In this document: positions 32,771 through 42,890 of the stretch, one piece after another | How the letters are laid out: the number at the start of each line of letters is the position of its first letter | Numbering within the stretch: the first letter of the stretch is position 1 | From: Micrasema longulum | Taxonomy: Eukaryota > Arthropoda > Insecta > Trichoptera > Brachycentridae | Direction of reading: 5' to 3' | Assembly: GCA_022494885.1 (NCBI GenBank) | Contig: JAGVSM010001257.1 | Span: forward strand, 62,001 to 126,000 | DNA length: 64,000 bases | Made by a program: the position numbers and the translations under genes | The notes under the pieces: generated by a model | Told to the model about the DNA's origin: nothing | Seen by the model: only the letters and a program-made list of their open reading frames with translations | The model's database searches: none

Positions 32771-33273
32771 AAGAGGAACTTATCTAAGTGAAAGTCGTAC
32801 GTGTTTTTGGTATTTAAATAATATGGAAATATCACTTTTTCTTTTTTTTTTTTTTACATTTTAAAGTAATAAAATTCTATGAAATACTGTCCCGTAAAAA
32901 AAAATTTTTTGCTAATTATTAGTAGCATAATAAATAATATTTTAAAATTTGTAATTTAGAAAACCCGCAAAAACGCATTCCATTGATTCGCACGCATTCC
33001 ATTGACCACGCCCCTAATACGTCGCGATTCATGTTTATTTGTTCCTGGCCATTGAAATTATTTAATATTATCACGAATCTTGACGTCACAACAACCAAGG
33101 CCAAACACGTCGCGTTTTTCGGGCAACGTATTTATTTATTTTTTTACATTTATGTATGAAAACATTTCTCCATCCAGATTGATTTTGAAAGTACAATTAA
33201 TTATTCGAAACCCATTTAATATATTTTTAACGGTATTCGTAATATGTGATATTTCCCTATTCAATTATTCTAC
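32771..33273. other. No gene recognised
   Basis: CGCATTCCATTGA occurs twice, at about 32974 and 32992, as a near-tandem pair. A TGACGTCA site lies near 33082. Nothing else recognised. Confidence 0.45.
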
Positions 33274-33318
33274 CACTATGCCTAAGCGTAACTTCATATC
33301 AGGTTCATAAGTAAGGCC
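33274..33318. mobile_element. Fold-back MITE M6 end fragment
   Basis: CTATGCCTAAGCGTAACTTC and GGTTCATAAGTAAGGCC match the right arm of the element at 39615-39739. The left arm is missing. Confidence 0.5.
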
Positions 33319-33883
33319 CTACGTAGGATTGTGTTCTATGCTACTAAGCGCATACTTGCATGCTTAGTTTTCCTCTTATTGTATCGGATATTTTCCAACA
33401 GCGCCAGGCCAGCGCAGCGTTACGAACATATTATATACCCTGATACAAAGACGCGCATCCTCGTGCGGTTGACATGTTCGTACCAGACAGACCCCTTCTC
33501 CGATATTAAATCGTAATACAGTAAAGGAGATAGACAACCCAAGCTGTCTGCCTCGAAATATCGTGCAGCTGGATGGCCATTGTTAGGAGTTCCATTACAT
33601 GCACACATTAGCTAGCCATTGCGCTGTTTCTTGTTACAACGCTCGGGTCCCAGACGGTTTTCGCCATGATTAATCGGGCGGTTATAATATTTCTTGCAGG
33701 CGAGTAATCCATAAAATTTTAAATGACTGAATACTGAAATTGTAAGCAAATCCCCCATGAGACTTTTTTAATAAAAAAACGTAATACACTCTTTCGCGTA
33801 CCCTTACCGGCTATATTTTACAATATTGCCTTTGTATGATAATACCACATGCCACTTTAATATTGTGTGTAAAATATATATTT
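33319..33883. other. No gene recognised
   Basis: A slightly G+C-richer patch at 33390-33500 with no supported frame. No repeat partner seen. Confidence 0.45.
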
Positions 33884-34138
33884 CGGTAGTCAGATGGCAG
33901 AAGGGACCATCTGTAATTTTCAAAAATGTTCAGGAGAGCTGAATACGTCTCAATTTCAAGACTTTAATCCACAAAGTAAAATATTTTAGTGTTGATTTTC
34001 AATAATAAATTACCATTCTAAATGACGCTGATTTTTTTATTTTTTTGCTGCGGGTATTTACTGAAATATTTACTAAAACTTTTGAAAACTAAAACATAGA
34101 TAAAAATACAGATGGTCCCTTCTGCCATCTGACTACCG
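33884..34138. mobile_element. MITE M3 (perfect 33-bp inverted ends)
   Basis: The sequences at 33883-33915 and 34107-34139 are perfect inverted repeats (TCGGTAGTCAGATGGCAGAA... with GGGACCATCTGTA). ATTT lies directly outside both ends if the element is taken as 33884-34138, a possible 4-bp target duplication. Each arm also contains CAGATGG and CCATCTG around GCAGAAGGGA, so each arm can fold on its own. About 255 bp, non-coding. Confidence 0.85.
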
Positions 34139-34140
34139 AT

Positions 34141-34398
34141 TTATAGATCTTAATCTGTTGCAACAGAGAGGGAAAACATTTTTGAAAATGAAATATTTAA
34201 GTCTAGGCATTTACAGGGCTTATGACATGTCATTGGGTGATTTAAGTGGCCACTTTACACACTGAAACATTCACCATTCTGCCAAATTTAAAACATCCAC
34301 TTACTCAAACCAGCCAATGACAGATTTTCCTTCTCTGTTGCAACAAATTTAGATCTAGATAACTCTCTAGGGAGGAAATCCAGCCTGTCTGTAAACAT
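34141..34398. mobile_element. MITE M4, copy 1
   Basis: Inverted ends TAGATCTTAATCTGTTGCAACAG... (from 34143) and a matching ...CTGTTGCAACAAATTTAGATCTA (to about 34360), with a further GGAGGAAATCCAGCCTGTC on the right. Interior: GCATTTACAGGGCTTATGAC, AAGTGGCCACTTTACACAC and CCAGCCAATGACAG. The same blocks occur in inverted order at 60013-60195, and one end at 50270-50341. It sits only a few bases from M3. Confidence 0.7.
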
Positions 34399-34852
34399 TT
34401 AGAAATACTCAAAACATTGTTATATTTTAGTTTTTTTTATAATACTTTTAATATACCGTCGCCGCTTAGAAAAATGTTATTTTTGTTTCTGGTGATTTTT
34501 TCTTTCACCTTTTTTTCTTTTCTTTCACTTATTACCAGGTTTCCAACGCTTCGTCAAATTTAAATATCTGAATGTGTGGGTCAGACCCTTTTATAGCCCA
34601 AGTCTAAATCCGTGGTATTTTAAAATTGTTCATTTATAATATTATGTACTAATGTTTGGAATGTACAAAATATACGTATTTATATTTTAACATGACCAGC
34701 AAATGGTTGTGTACGAGGTAACACATTGAAAATGGCTTAATTGCGATAGATTTTTTAAATATTTTTTTGTAGGAGAATATCAGGCCCCAAGGTTATTATT
34801 ATATTATTAACACACAGATTTCAATTTTACGGATATTTTATGTTAGTTTCTA
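34399..34852. other. No gene recognised
   Basis: A+T-rich with T- and pyrimidine-rich runs (34490-34530). Confidence 0.5.
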
Positions 34853-34937
34853 CATTTTATGGTAGAGCGGGGTTCGAATTATGTACTCCCCGGTCCGCAG
34901 TCCACAATGATACCACGGGACCACAATCCGTCTAAAA
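34853..34937 (-). mobile_element. SINE-B head fragment
   Basis: Minus strand: GACGGATTGTGGTCCCGTGG, then a damaged tRNA-like part and a GTTCGAACCCC-like site with CGCTCTACC. The body is lost. Confidence 0.6.
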
Positions 34938-35557
34938 TAAATTAAATCTCTTTTAATCATCTTCTTATATATCATAATATGATATAATTCATTGTTCTGA
35001 ATTTCCAAAAAAAATAATTTTTCTCCTCATTCTATCTTAACTGCACCCCATTATAATTTAGCCTCATTAAGTGGGGTTGAGCCCGCCAACGAAACCTCTC
35101 GATACAAAATATACAAAAATAACCCAACAAATATTACATGTTTCAAATTATCCGTGCTTATAAATAATACCTCAAGGTTTAATCCATTCTCGAAAATTCT
35201 ATTTTTGGAATTTGTGGTTGGCATTTTCGGCTTATATCTTAGTAAATCCACTCAAGATAAATAATATTACCCTTACATGTTCTTGTATGTTTGGTTAATG
35301 GTATACCGACATGGTGAGACCTTTTCTTATTTTTTTGTTGTAACATCGTTTCGTATCCATCATCAACCAAATATTATTTTATAAAACTTCTTCGGAACCG
35401 TAAAATATATTTTTTAAGTCAAATTAACTCATTTTTTATTATTCTACCTGCATAAAATATTCACCCACCTTTTTTTAATTGCGCCAATTACTTTCTTGGA
35501 TTAAAGCGCCTTACTTTTTTTTTCAGGGGTGTGTAGCTGGTAGTTTTAGCAGGGTCA
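34938..35557. other. No gene recognised
   Basis: A+T-rich. At 35508-35526 a pyrimidine tract ends in TTTTTTTTCAG, a good acceptor sequence, but no donor or supported frame follows. Confidence 0.45.
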
Positions 35558-35868
35558 GTGTATTGTCATTCTGAAAAACATTATTTTTTACAATATTTTA
35601 AGTATTTAGAAATCTTTCTTGACTTCTTGACCAACCTGCCTATGGTTATGCCTGTTGGAAGGGCTACCGCTATGCTGAACAACATCGCTCTGGATATTGA
35701 TCTGTTTCATGTATCCGAAGGGGTTTTCCGGAGCAGGATTCTTCGACTACTTTGACATGAGTCTCTTTCGTGTATTTTTTTTATATTTTTTATAATATGT
35801 GCGTATTGAATATATTTTTGTAATGTTTATGTTATATTTAAAATAAATAAATTGAATTGAATTGAATT
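35558..35868 (+). pseudogene. Non-LTR ORF2 C-terminus and 3' tail
   Basis: The frame ending at 35755 has DLTNLPMVMPVGRATAMLNN, then DIDLFHVSEGVFRSRILRLL followed by a stop. The final D-x-F-x-VS-x-x-x-FR-R-x-LR-x-L pattern suits the terminus of a Jockey-like ORF2. The tail contains TTTATGTTATATTTAAAATA and ends in an (AATTG)n simple repeat at about 35848-35866. 5' truncated. Confidence 0.6.
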
Positions 35869-36714
35869 ACCTTTTTAAAAGAGTTCCTCATCTTCGTTTA
35901 GATATATCAGTTTATTTTTTTGCTAACCATATAACTACTTATATTATCTAGAATATTCTAGTAAAATACTCGAGTATCTCTATTTTTATGTGAGTTTATT
36001 TTAATGGTAAGTAGGCTATTTATTATAAATGTAATATGTTAACGTCGTCACACATTAGAACGTTATTGATCTTCTTAAAACAAAACCAATAAATCATGTG
36101 ATAATTGTCCCAAAAGTGCTTCCGCCGCTTCATAACTATCGGAAGTTGTGCTCGTAATCCTCCCTTAATACCGGAGTGTCCGTTATGTAACCTCAGTAGA
36201 AAATAGCCGTAAAGGTCAACCCCCGAGACATATCCATAAGGCATAAATAAGGCGGGACTTTCATAATAAAAGTCAGCGCAACGCCAACGGCCTAGCGCAA
36301 ATTGATTTATCCCCTGCCGTAAAGCGAGGCGCAGGGATGTCGCTGAGCCTCTGCCATCATCCAGCATTTAACGTAACTACGTCATATTTTCTAGCAACGT
36401 CATAATTTCCCGCCATTACGGTGTACCGTGACGGAGCAAGGCGACGACCTCACTACTAACGTTAGTAACAAGTTACTGGAATAATCGAATAATTCGATAC
36501 CGATTATGAAAGCCACCAGTTGATTTTTCTACTGAAAACGTATAATATTATTTAACGTATTTTTTTCTACACGTACCTACAAAAATGTAATGGTTTATTC
36601 TAATGTTATTATGTAAAGCGGTATCTTCCTGGCAAACTAAAAAAATGCTTAAAATTACATATATTAAATTATACTCAGTGCTATTGATCAACATTTTTAA
36701 ATTATAATATCTTC
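35869..36714. other. No gene recognised
   Basis: A minus frame of 114 codons (36023-36367, MLDDGRGSATSLRLALRQG at its start) is the longest unassigned frame in this part. I cannot place it in a family and see no splice or start context that supports it. Confidence 0.4.
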
Positions 36715-36990
36715 TTCCGGTGCCTCGTCAAGTCCCCCCAACGTTGGCGATCACTGCAGTGATAGCATCTCTGCCCTGCGCTACTCGGAAAGGTTCTCAA
36801 CTCTCCTTATTGGATGTGATTCCTGGGAAAATATGACCAGGGTGGTTTCCCGTTGCCTTTTCTGATGGATTTTTGTGTCGGGGTCACTTCCCTTTCCTGG
36901 TTGGTTCTGGTTTGGAGATGCCAGTGTGATCCCATTGCACAAGGTTCGTGACGTGGACGCCAACAAAATGGACTAGTCAGTAGTGCCGGT
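36715..36990. repeat. Unclassified repeat-like block
   Basis: The minus strand holds GGCAACGGGAAACCACCCTG, GTCATATTTTCCCAGGAATC and a GCCAACGTTGGGG site. I recall similar wording from dispersed lepidopteran sequences, but there is no second copy in this window. The 61-codon minus frame is not recognisable. Confidence 0.35.
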
Positions 36991-37562
36991 GGAATGCAAC
37001 ACTTTCCAACAAGATGCGACTCTATGCGACCGTACTGACAGTTCGAACCCCATACTGCATTAAAATCTATTTTAATGAATAAAATGAATTGTGTATTTTT
37101 TTCTCATTATCTTTAAAAACGTTTCACCCGTAATCCAACGAGTATATAATACGCACATAAAATATTTTGATGATAAATATGAATAATTATTTATTAAATT
37201 AAACGTTACGGGATTATAATATCATTTGTTCAAATAACTGATTACTCGATTAATATAACTGATATTTTTCGCATTATTTCCTATTACCCAGAGTCACAGC
37301 TCGCCCGTAACTCCATTATAAAATGCATCAGCCACATTTGCCGCGTTTATAGCATCCGTATAATATGATTATTGCCGATCTCGGTGCACTTTGACTCAAC
37401 ATTAACCGTAAGTAAACTTTACGCTGAGCCTGTTTTGCGCTTCGAGACCATTCAGTTTTATGGACTCAACGCGCGCGATAAAGCATAGGTAATACAAATT
37501 GATTTTCGGATAGGACTTCTCTGTATACACATTTGCTTTTTATCTTAAATAGTACTCACATA
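36991..37562. other. No gene; G+C-richer patch
   Basis: The segment 37285-37480 is richer in G+C, unique in the window, and has several TTTATA/CATAAAA-like words. It may be conserved noncoding sequence. Confidence 0.35.
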
Positions 37563-37766
37563 TCGTCATGATCGCAGAACAACGCCGCATGTGATTTTCT
37601 TCAACTTTACATGAGAGCGGTAAAATTGATTTTTTAGGCACTTTATGTCACAACTTTACTTGGGTTAGTTATATATTTTTTTCTGAGCTTAGAACATAAA
37701 GCCTTTTTGTAGGCTTTTTAAAATTGAATATAAAACAAAGTTAATGTCGCATTTTCGCTCATCCTA
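37563..37766. mobile_element. MITE M2, copy 2 (right end lost)
   Basis: TCGTCATGATCGCAGAACAA (37563-) then CGCATGTGATTTTCTTCAAC, ACATGAGAGCG, GGGTTAGTTATAT and GCATTTTCGCTCATCC follow the order of 28795-29039. It breaks off just where the right inverted repeat should begin, so it cannot form the terminal pair. Confidence 0.75.
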
Positions 37767-37923
37767 ATTCAATAATAATAATTTTGTTTTTATAAAAAAA
37801 CTTCAGCATGTGCCCATTTCATACGACCGTAGAAATGTATACCGCACGAAAAATAAAAATAGGTTAGATTGGTTTTTATTATTATTTTATTTAATGGCAG
37901 GCAAACGCACTAACCCGGGTTTA

Positions 37924-38110
37924 GATCGGGTTGTGGTCCTGAGGCTAGTATCTCGGACTCACGAACCAAAGTTCCGTGGTTCGAATCCCACTTTACCCCA
38001 ACTTGATTCCATTTTCTAATAGTAAGTTATTTACAACTCGTTGAAAATGGCCCTCAAAATTAAATATTTGGGTAAATTATAAGAACGCAAATATTTATTT
38101 TTTTTAAATA
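37924..38110 (+). mobile_element. SINE-B copy 3 (well preserved)
   Basis: TCGGGTTGTGGTCCTGAGGC, CGGACTCACGAACCAAAG, B box GGTTCGAATCC (37979-37989), CCCAACTTGATTCCATTTTC and AACTCGTTGAAAATGG, then TTGGGTAAATTATAAGAACG. It is close to the copy at 55.07 kb. Confidence 0.85.
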
Positions 38111-38115
38111 AAAAA

Positions 38116-38419
38116 ATAACCCGTACACCATGAGGCCGACTAATCTCCACTCTTCGTTTAGCGGGATTTTTATCTAAGATTAGTTGCTGAATAAGTTCTT
38201 TGAAAATGCAAATGAATGTAATAAATGTCGATCCACCCTTCTTTGACCGTGTCGTGTGGATTCAGACAATATATTATGTAAAATGAGCCATATTCCCACG
38301 CTTTTTTTATTTGCGGCTATCACACTAAGAACCCAGACTTCTAGTCTCGAAGATGGCGCAAAACCGACAAAATCAGTCACTGTTTATACCAAATTTCTGG
38401 ATTAAGTATCATATAACAT
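38116..38419. other. No gene recognised
   Basis: CCATGAGGCCGACTAA at about 38130 looks like a stray SINE-A start. The 66-codon minus frame is not recognisable. Confidence 0.4.
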
Positions 38420-38658
38420 ATACATAACTCCCTTTCCGCACCTGATGGTGCATAGGACACTGCATTGGTGCACCAATCGCAGTGTATCTTGATTATTTAT
38501 CAGTCTTACGCTTCCGGCACCAGTCCAGGGACTATGAAATATTTAAAATGTAAAAGCACTTTTTAAAATAATTCTTTCATGTCAACCAAGTCGGTAATCG
38601 AACTCGAGACCTCTTGCATGGTGGAAAAACGCGCTGACCATTACACCACGAGGCTGAC
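38420..38658 (-). mobile_element. SINE-A copy 4 (inside a duplicated segment)
   Basis: Minus strand: GTCAGCCTCGTGGTGTAATG, GGTCAGCGCGTTTTTCCACC, TGCAAGAGGTCTCGAG and B-box-like GTTCGATTACC, body with GGACTGGTGCCGGAAGCG, 3' end TGCACCATCAGGTGCGGAAAG. Together with the next 195 bp it is present again at 42380-43085. Confidence 0.85.
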
Positions 38659-38855
38659 AAGTTAGTTTGCACACCAGAATGATTAATATAAAACCTTATG
38701 GTTACGCAAACATAAAGCATAGGTTATTAAATATATAAATGGACCGTACCTATAGGTGTTCTAACATACATACTTCTTTGCAAAAATAAATATTTTATCC
38801 ATGAAATATAAAGCATTTCATTAGGTCGGTCAATTTTGATCCGTATTTTGTATTC
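38420..38855. repeat. Segmental duplication, copy 1
   Basis: SINE-A copy 4 plus the flank 38659-38855 (AGTTAGTTTGCACACCAGAA, ATAAAACCTTATGGTTACGC, TTTGCAAAAATAAATATTTT, AAAGCATTTCATT) aligns with 42380-43085. The flank is not found beside other SINE-A copies (21.3, 27.5 kb), so the unit copied was SINE plus unique flank. Confidence 0.75.
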
Positions 38856-39101
38856 AAAACAACAACAACAAAAAAATATGACTAAAAATTTATTTTTTAT
38901 TTGTTTTATAATCATGCTGTGTAATTGTAAGCTTTTTCATGTATATTATGTCACCGCCAATTAGTTAAATCGGCCACACAACAGAGCGGCTAGGCTGTTA
39001 ATTAAATGCCGACACTCACCTGAATAGTTAGACCGTTCCTTGAATGAACGTTTAACGAAAGGGTTAAACGTGACTGAAATCAAACTATATGTACTTTCAA
39101 C

Positions 39102-39477
39102 AAGGAAGTTCAGACCTACGGAAAATCGGATAGAAAAAATATATACTTACGCGCGGTAAAAATTAGAACATTAAATAGTAAAGTGAAGTTTTTTGAAAAT
39201 GTATTGAAAACTACTTCGCATGACGTCACTAGTTCTTTCGAATCAACCTATGATAAGAGAGTTGTGGTAGATTTCCGGTTTACTGTAATTTAACTGACCA
39301 ATCAGTAGAACTTACCGAGAAGATAGGAAAGCGAACTTGAGATATCACACGCGAAGTAATTTTCAAAAAACATAGCGCTGATAAATGCAATATGTATAAA
39401 TTTAAAAAAAAAAATTGGCTTAGTTAAAAAGGCTATTAATAAATAATAATACATTTTAAAAAACACTGAACTTCCTT
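39102..39477. mobile_element. MITE M1, copy 2
   Basis: AAGGAAGTTCAG (39102-39113) and CTGAACTTCCTT (39466-39477) are perfect 12-bp inverted ends. The interior is the reverse complement of the 23.3 kb copy (ACTAGTTCTTTCGAATCAAC, TTTCCGGTTTACTGTAATTT, AGCGCTGATAAA). It contains TGACGTCA. Non-coding, 376 bp. Confidence 0.8.
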
Positions 39478-39533
39478 ATTGTGCGATCTGTGTTTTCTTA
39501 ATAATTTTACTAATATGAATATTTTTGTTGCAG

Positions 39534-39563
39534 GCTCATTCGGTTCAACTAGTCAACTACAAG
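39534..39563 (+). CDS. Candidate microexon (30 bp), gene unknown
   Basis: ATTTTTGTTGCAG precedes 39534 and GTAAAA follows 39563. The 30 bp keep the frame (AHSVQLVNYK in phase 0). A join from the 22.24 kb block, in the frame leaving with phase 0, is open across both. The product is not recognised. With such a short exon, chance is a real alternative. Confidence 0.25.
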
Positions 39564-39614
39564 GTAAAAATTACTTTTTTTGTTTAATTTATATCTGCGC
39601 TGTTAAAGACTAAG

Positions 39615-39739
39615 GGCCATACTTATAAACCTGGTATAAACTTACGTCTAGGGAAAGTGGTAGAAAAGGAATGGTATTGCTGTCCGTATTATGTCACTAT
39701 GCCTAGGCGTAGCTTTATAATAAGTTTATGAATAAGGCC
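39615..39739. mobile_element. Fold-back MITE M6
   Basis: GGCCATACTTATAAACCTGG (from 39615) and the reverse of GGCCTTATTCATAAACTTAT (to 39739) form imperfect arms of nearly 40 bp, meeting around AAGTGGTAGAAAAGG. A single arm of a second copy is at 33274-33318. About 125 bp, non-coding. Confidence 0.65.
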
Positions 39740-39864
39740 GTTTGTATATCTACGAATTATTTTAAACTAAGAAGAGTGAAAATGGTTTGTATTAATTTTT
39801 TTGCGATTTTCAAACAGACATCTCAAATAACATAAAAATCCCTTAATTTCACACAAGTCATGAT

Positions 39865-40115
39865 CAAAATAGCTTCGTTTTCAAAGGTCTCAAAAATTAC
39901 AATAATCTCCGAAATGAACTAAAAATGATTAAAACTAATATATCAATGAATAAATTCAAAGTAAATCTAAAGATTTTTTTTGTCACGTGTAAAAGGTGCA
40001 TTCCATTTTAATAAGTATTAATGTATTATAATTTTCTATTTTTTTTTATATCCCATAAGTTTTTTTTCTCGTGTACTCGTATTTTCAAAATTATAAAAAT
40101 TCTAATAAATAAATA
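39865..40115 (+). pseudogene. Non-LTR ORF2 last residues and 3' tail
   Basis: A frame reads FVFKGLKNYNNLRNELK, then MNKFKVNLKIFF, then a stop near 40011. This is the same terminal pattern as at 1.9, 8.6 and 20.1 kb (KGLK-YN-LP/R, then FK-NLK). The tail ends AATTCTAATAAATAAATAAC near 40113. The L-P of relatives is L-R here. Confidence 0.7.
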
Positions 40116-40708
40116 ACTAAAACACAGTGTAAGTCACTCCAAGCACAAGAGCTAGTCTCTTTTTTTGGAGAATTACAGTTATAACATTTTTCTAGATGTA
40201 TAAAAGTAGATTTGTATTAGAATAAAAAAAACAAAATATATTGATTAATTAATTAATTAATGTTAATATTTTTATCTGATTCAAACATCTCCATTAGTTA
40301 ATAGTATGTTGAAACAACATGAATTAATAGATGATTTGATATTCATTTATTGTGTAGGACCATCGCTCTGTAAGAAGTAAACAATTATATTTTTCTGATT
40401 CAAAATGTCGGATGTTGAAGGGATAAGCCTCCGAGATACATTTTCCTTGCGTTGGTTATATCTTTCACTACTCATATTTACGAATTCTAACTAATCCTTT
40501 CTATGGTCCTAAGGGAATAAATAAAGTTGAAGGTGCGCTGACTCCTTGATAAAAAAGATAATAAGATAAATAATAAATATGTTTTTTCCTATTATTTGCA
40601 TTCAACGTTTTTCTGTCACACAACAAACAAATGTGGAAATATGTGATTATTTTATTTGATTTGTGGATAAATACGATTTAATACGTTTATTAAAACCTAG
40701 ATTAATAA
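40116..40708. other. No gene recognised
   Basis: Contains TTAATTAATTAATTAATG at 40245-40262. No repeat partner or open frame of note. Confidence 0.5.
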
Positions 40709-40765
40709 TCCGCCTCGTTGTCTAAAAGTTAGCGCTTTTGCCTCCCATGCAAGAGGTTTCAATAT
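40709..40765 (+). mobile_element. SINE-A-like head fragment
   Basis: CCGCCTCGTTGTCTAAAAG, then GCGCTTTTGCCTCCCATGC and AAGAGGTTTC follow the tRNA-like part of SINE-A, with a damaged A box. Both B box and body are lost. Confidence 0.5.
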
Positions 40766-40834
40766 CCGATATTCAATAAATATAAATTTAAAATAAATTT
40801 AAAATTTCATAAATTTCTACGATCTACGAACTAC

Positions 40835-41697
40835 AAACTAAACATTCCAATACAAAATGTGAATTATGACTATTTATTAACACTGCTTAACCTAACAACA
40901 CTTTCTGAAAGAAGAACTATTAATGATCTCATTGTACTGTATAAAATTGTAAACTCTCTTTTTGACGCACCAAAAATACTTGAATTGATTAATTTAATTT
41001 TAGTGTACCTGCTGTCAACACTAGGAGTACTTTATTGTTTCATTGCTCCAGTACTTCTTCCAACCAACAAAAAAATTCATTGATACCGAGACTGCATAGG
41101 TTAGGTAACACTTATGGAACGGCTGCAGACATTCTGTCCAATTCTTTACCATCTTATAAGTCCACAATATTAAGTTTATTTGTAGCTGCTCGTCAAACTA
41201 TTATTGACAATTCAATTTCATAAATTAAAAAAAAATACTTACTTGTTTATTTTTATTACCTTATACTTGTTTTTTTATTTTTTACTATTATATCAAATTG
41301 CATTGTAGTATTGGCAAATACGCATTTCATAGATACATATTTTTATTTCTTATTTTTTCGTGATAATATATGCTTGCTTGTTTATTAATTTAACTTAAAA
41401 ATGTCTTTCTTGCTTACCGTAACACTTTATTTATTGTTTGATTTACAGAATTTATTTCATAAGCTTATATCTTTGCATTTTTTGTTTATATGCTTACTGT
41501 TTTTTCTTGCATACCTTTGTTATTATTGTTTTTTTTTTTTACTTTGTAAAACTTTTTATCATATCCTTTTTAACTAATTTCACAATTTTTTTCTGTATAT
41601 TCTGTTTATTATTTAGTATGTTAGCATGTATTCCATTTTTATTTTTTGTAAATGCCTTTTGGGCGTTAATGAACAAAATAAATAAATAAATACATAT
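40835..41697 (+). pseudogene. Non-LTR ORF2 C-terminus with full 3' untranslated region
   Basis: Frame 1 (to about 41000) reads YDYLLTLLNLTTLSERRTIN, then DLIVLYKIVNSLFDAPK. After a frameshift, frame 2 reads VPAVNTRSTLLFHCSS, then RLHRLGNTYGTAADILSNSL and ends at 41223. This is the standard Jockey/CR1 C-terminal order (L-x-x-RR-x-x-x-DL-x-x-x-YK, then a VP-x-x-TR turn, then an R-x-x-x-x-N-x-x region). The long T-rich 3' untranslated part closes with TGCCTTTTGGGCGTTAATGA and AATAAATAAATAAAT. The open frames at 41438-41816 lie in this untranslated part and are chance. Confidence 0.85.
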
Positions 41698-42369
41698 ATC
41701 ATAAAAAAGTACGATGATGTACAGTGCGTTCGAATGTTTAATAACCCTAAGTTTACTCTTAAAAGAGTGTGGTAAATAATCCCTTTGCGCGCGGTGATGT
41801 AACATGGTGTTACCATTAGTAAAAGGCGAAATATTCTAAAGTTCAGACTTAAAAAAAAAAAAAAAATTTGAAGACATTCTGTTTAATAATTCTTTTTCCA
41901 TAATTTATGCAAATAAACATATAATTTAGCCCTGGTATAGCAAAGTAAATTAAAAAACATAAATACGCCGCTCATATTACGCGCGTGCGTCCCTGATCAC
42001 TGTCATCAACTGACTGAAGACTGAATCTGTTTTATTAACACCCGCCACAGAACAGCGTCTCTGTCTTCCTTGTTATGAGTTCTATCTTCGTGCTCTCTCT
42101 TATAATGTGTTGCTGAATTAGCGGACATTCTTCGCGTAGCAAAGATAAAGATTTTTTGTATTAACATCTAGTATTGTTAGACAAATTTTACTTTCCAAAT
42201 CCGGTGTGAAAATTTCCATTTGAAGATTTAAAAAAAAAGGGTTCATCTTTTGAAAAAATAAATGAGATACATCAAGTCTTGTGTCCTATGTCGACTAGTG
42301 TGACATCACAGCCACACAAGAGTTAATGTGTTGCAAGTAAACATACGAATTTCGTTTGTGTTAGTTTAC
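41698..42369. other. No gene recognised
   Basis: A 16-bp A-run at about 41850. The part 41990-42135 is less A+T-rich but unrecognised. Confidence 0.45.
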
Positions 42370-42890
42370 ACATCATGATCTTCATTCCCTTTCCCCATCT
42401 AATGGTGTATATGGCACTACATTGGTACACCAATCGCAGCGTATCTTGATAAACAAAGCATGAAGGCAAGATGATCTTGATGTGTAAACGCTTACGCTTC
42501 AGGTACCAGTCAAGGGACTATAAAATATTCTAGTGTATAAACACCGTTTTAAATAAATGTTTCATATCAACCATGTCAGGAATCCAACCCGAGACCTCTT
42601 GCATTATTATTGTTGTGGATAATTTACATAGCACCATTTTTGTGAAAATCACCTAAAGGGCGCTGTATAATAAAAATCCCAACACGTATTGCAGGTACAT
42701 AGCGCGTAAACGGTTGGGATTCAAGTTCCCCGTTTCCAATTATAATTTAATTTAATAACAGATAATAATAGGAGCTAGATTACATCATGTCTTGTAGCTA
42801 CAGAGCGCATAGACGGTTGGAATTCTAAACCATATCGAATTCTAACCTTTGGTAGGTAAACGCGCTGACTATTACACCGCGAGGCCGACA
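42370..42890 (-). mobile_element. SINE-A copy 5, split by a 246-bp insertion
   Basis: Body and 3' end at 42370-42604 (CCAATCGCAGCGTATCTTGA, GCTTCAGGTACCAGTC, CAACCCGAGACCTCTTGCAT), and head at 42851-42890 (GGTAGGTAAACGCGCTGACT, CACCGCGAGGCCGAC). In other copies GCAT is followed directly by GGTAGG, so everything between 42605 and 42850 is inserted. Confidence 0.8.

Noticed and set aside
36023..36367. 114-codon minus-strand open frame
   Set aside because: Plausible composition, but no motif, paralogue or context supports it.
37924..37995. A functional tRNA gene at the SINE-B head
   Set aside because: The B box is perfect, but the acceptor stem does not close, the A box is imperfect, and the sequence runs on into a SINE body found at several other loci.
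41438..41816. Three overlapping open frames on both strands
   Set aside because: They lie in the T-rich 3' untranslated part of the non-LTR element at 40835-41697 and in the adjoining spacer.
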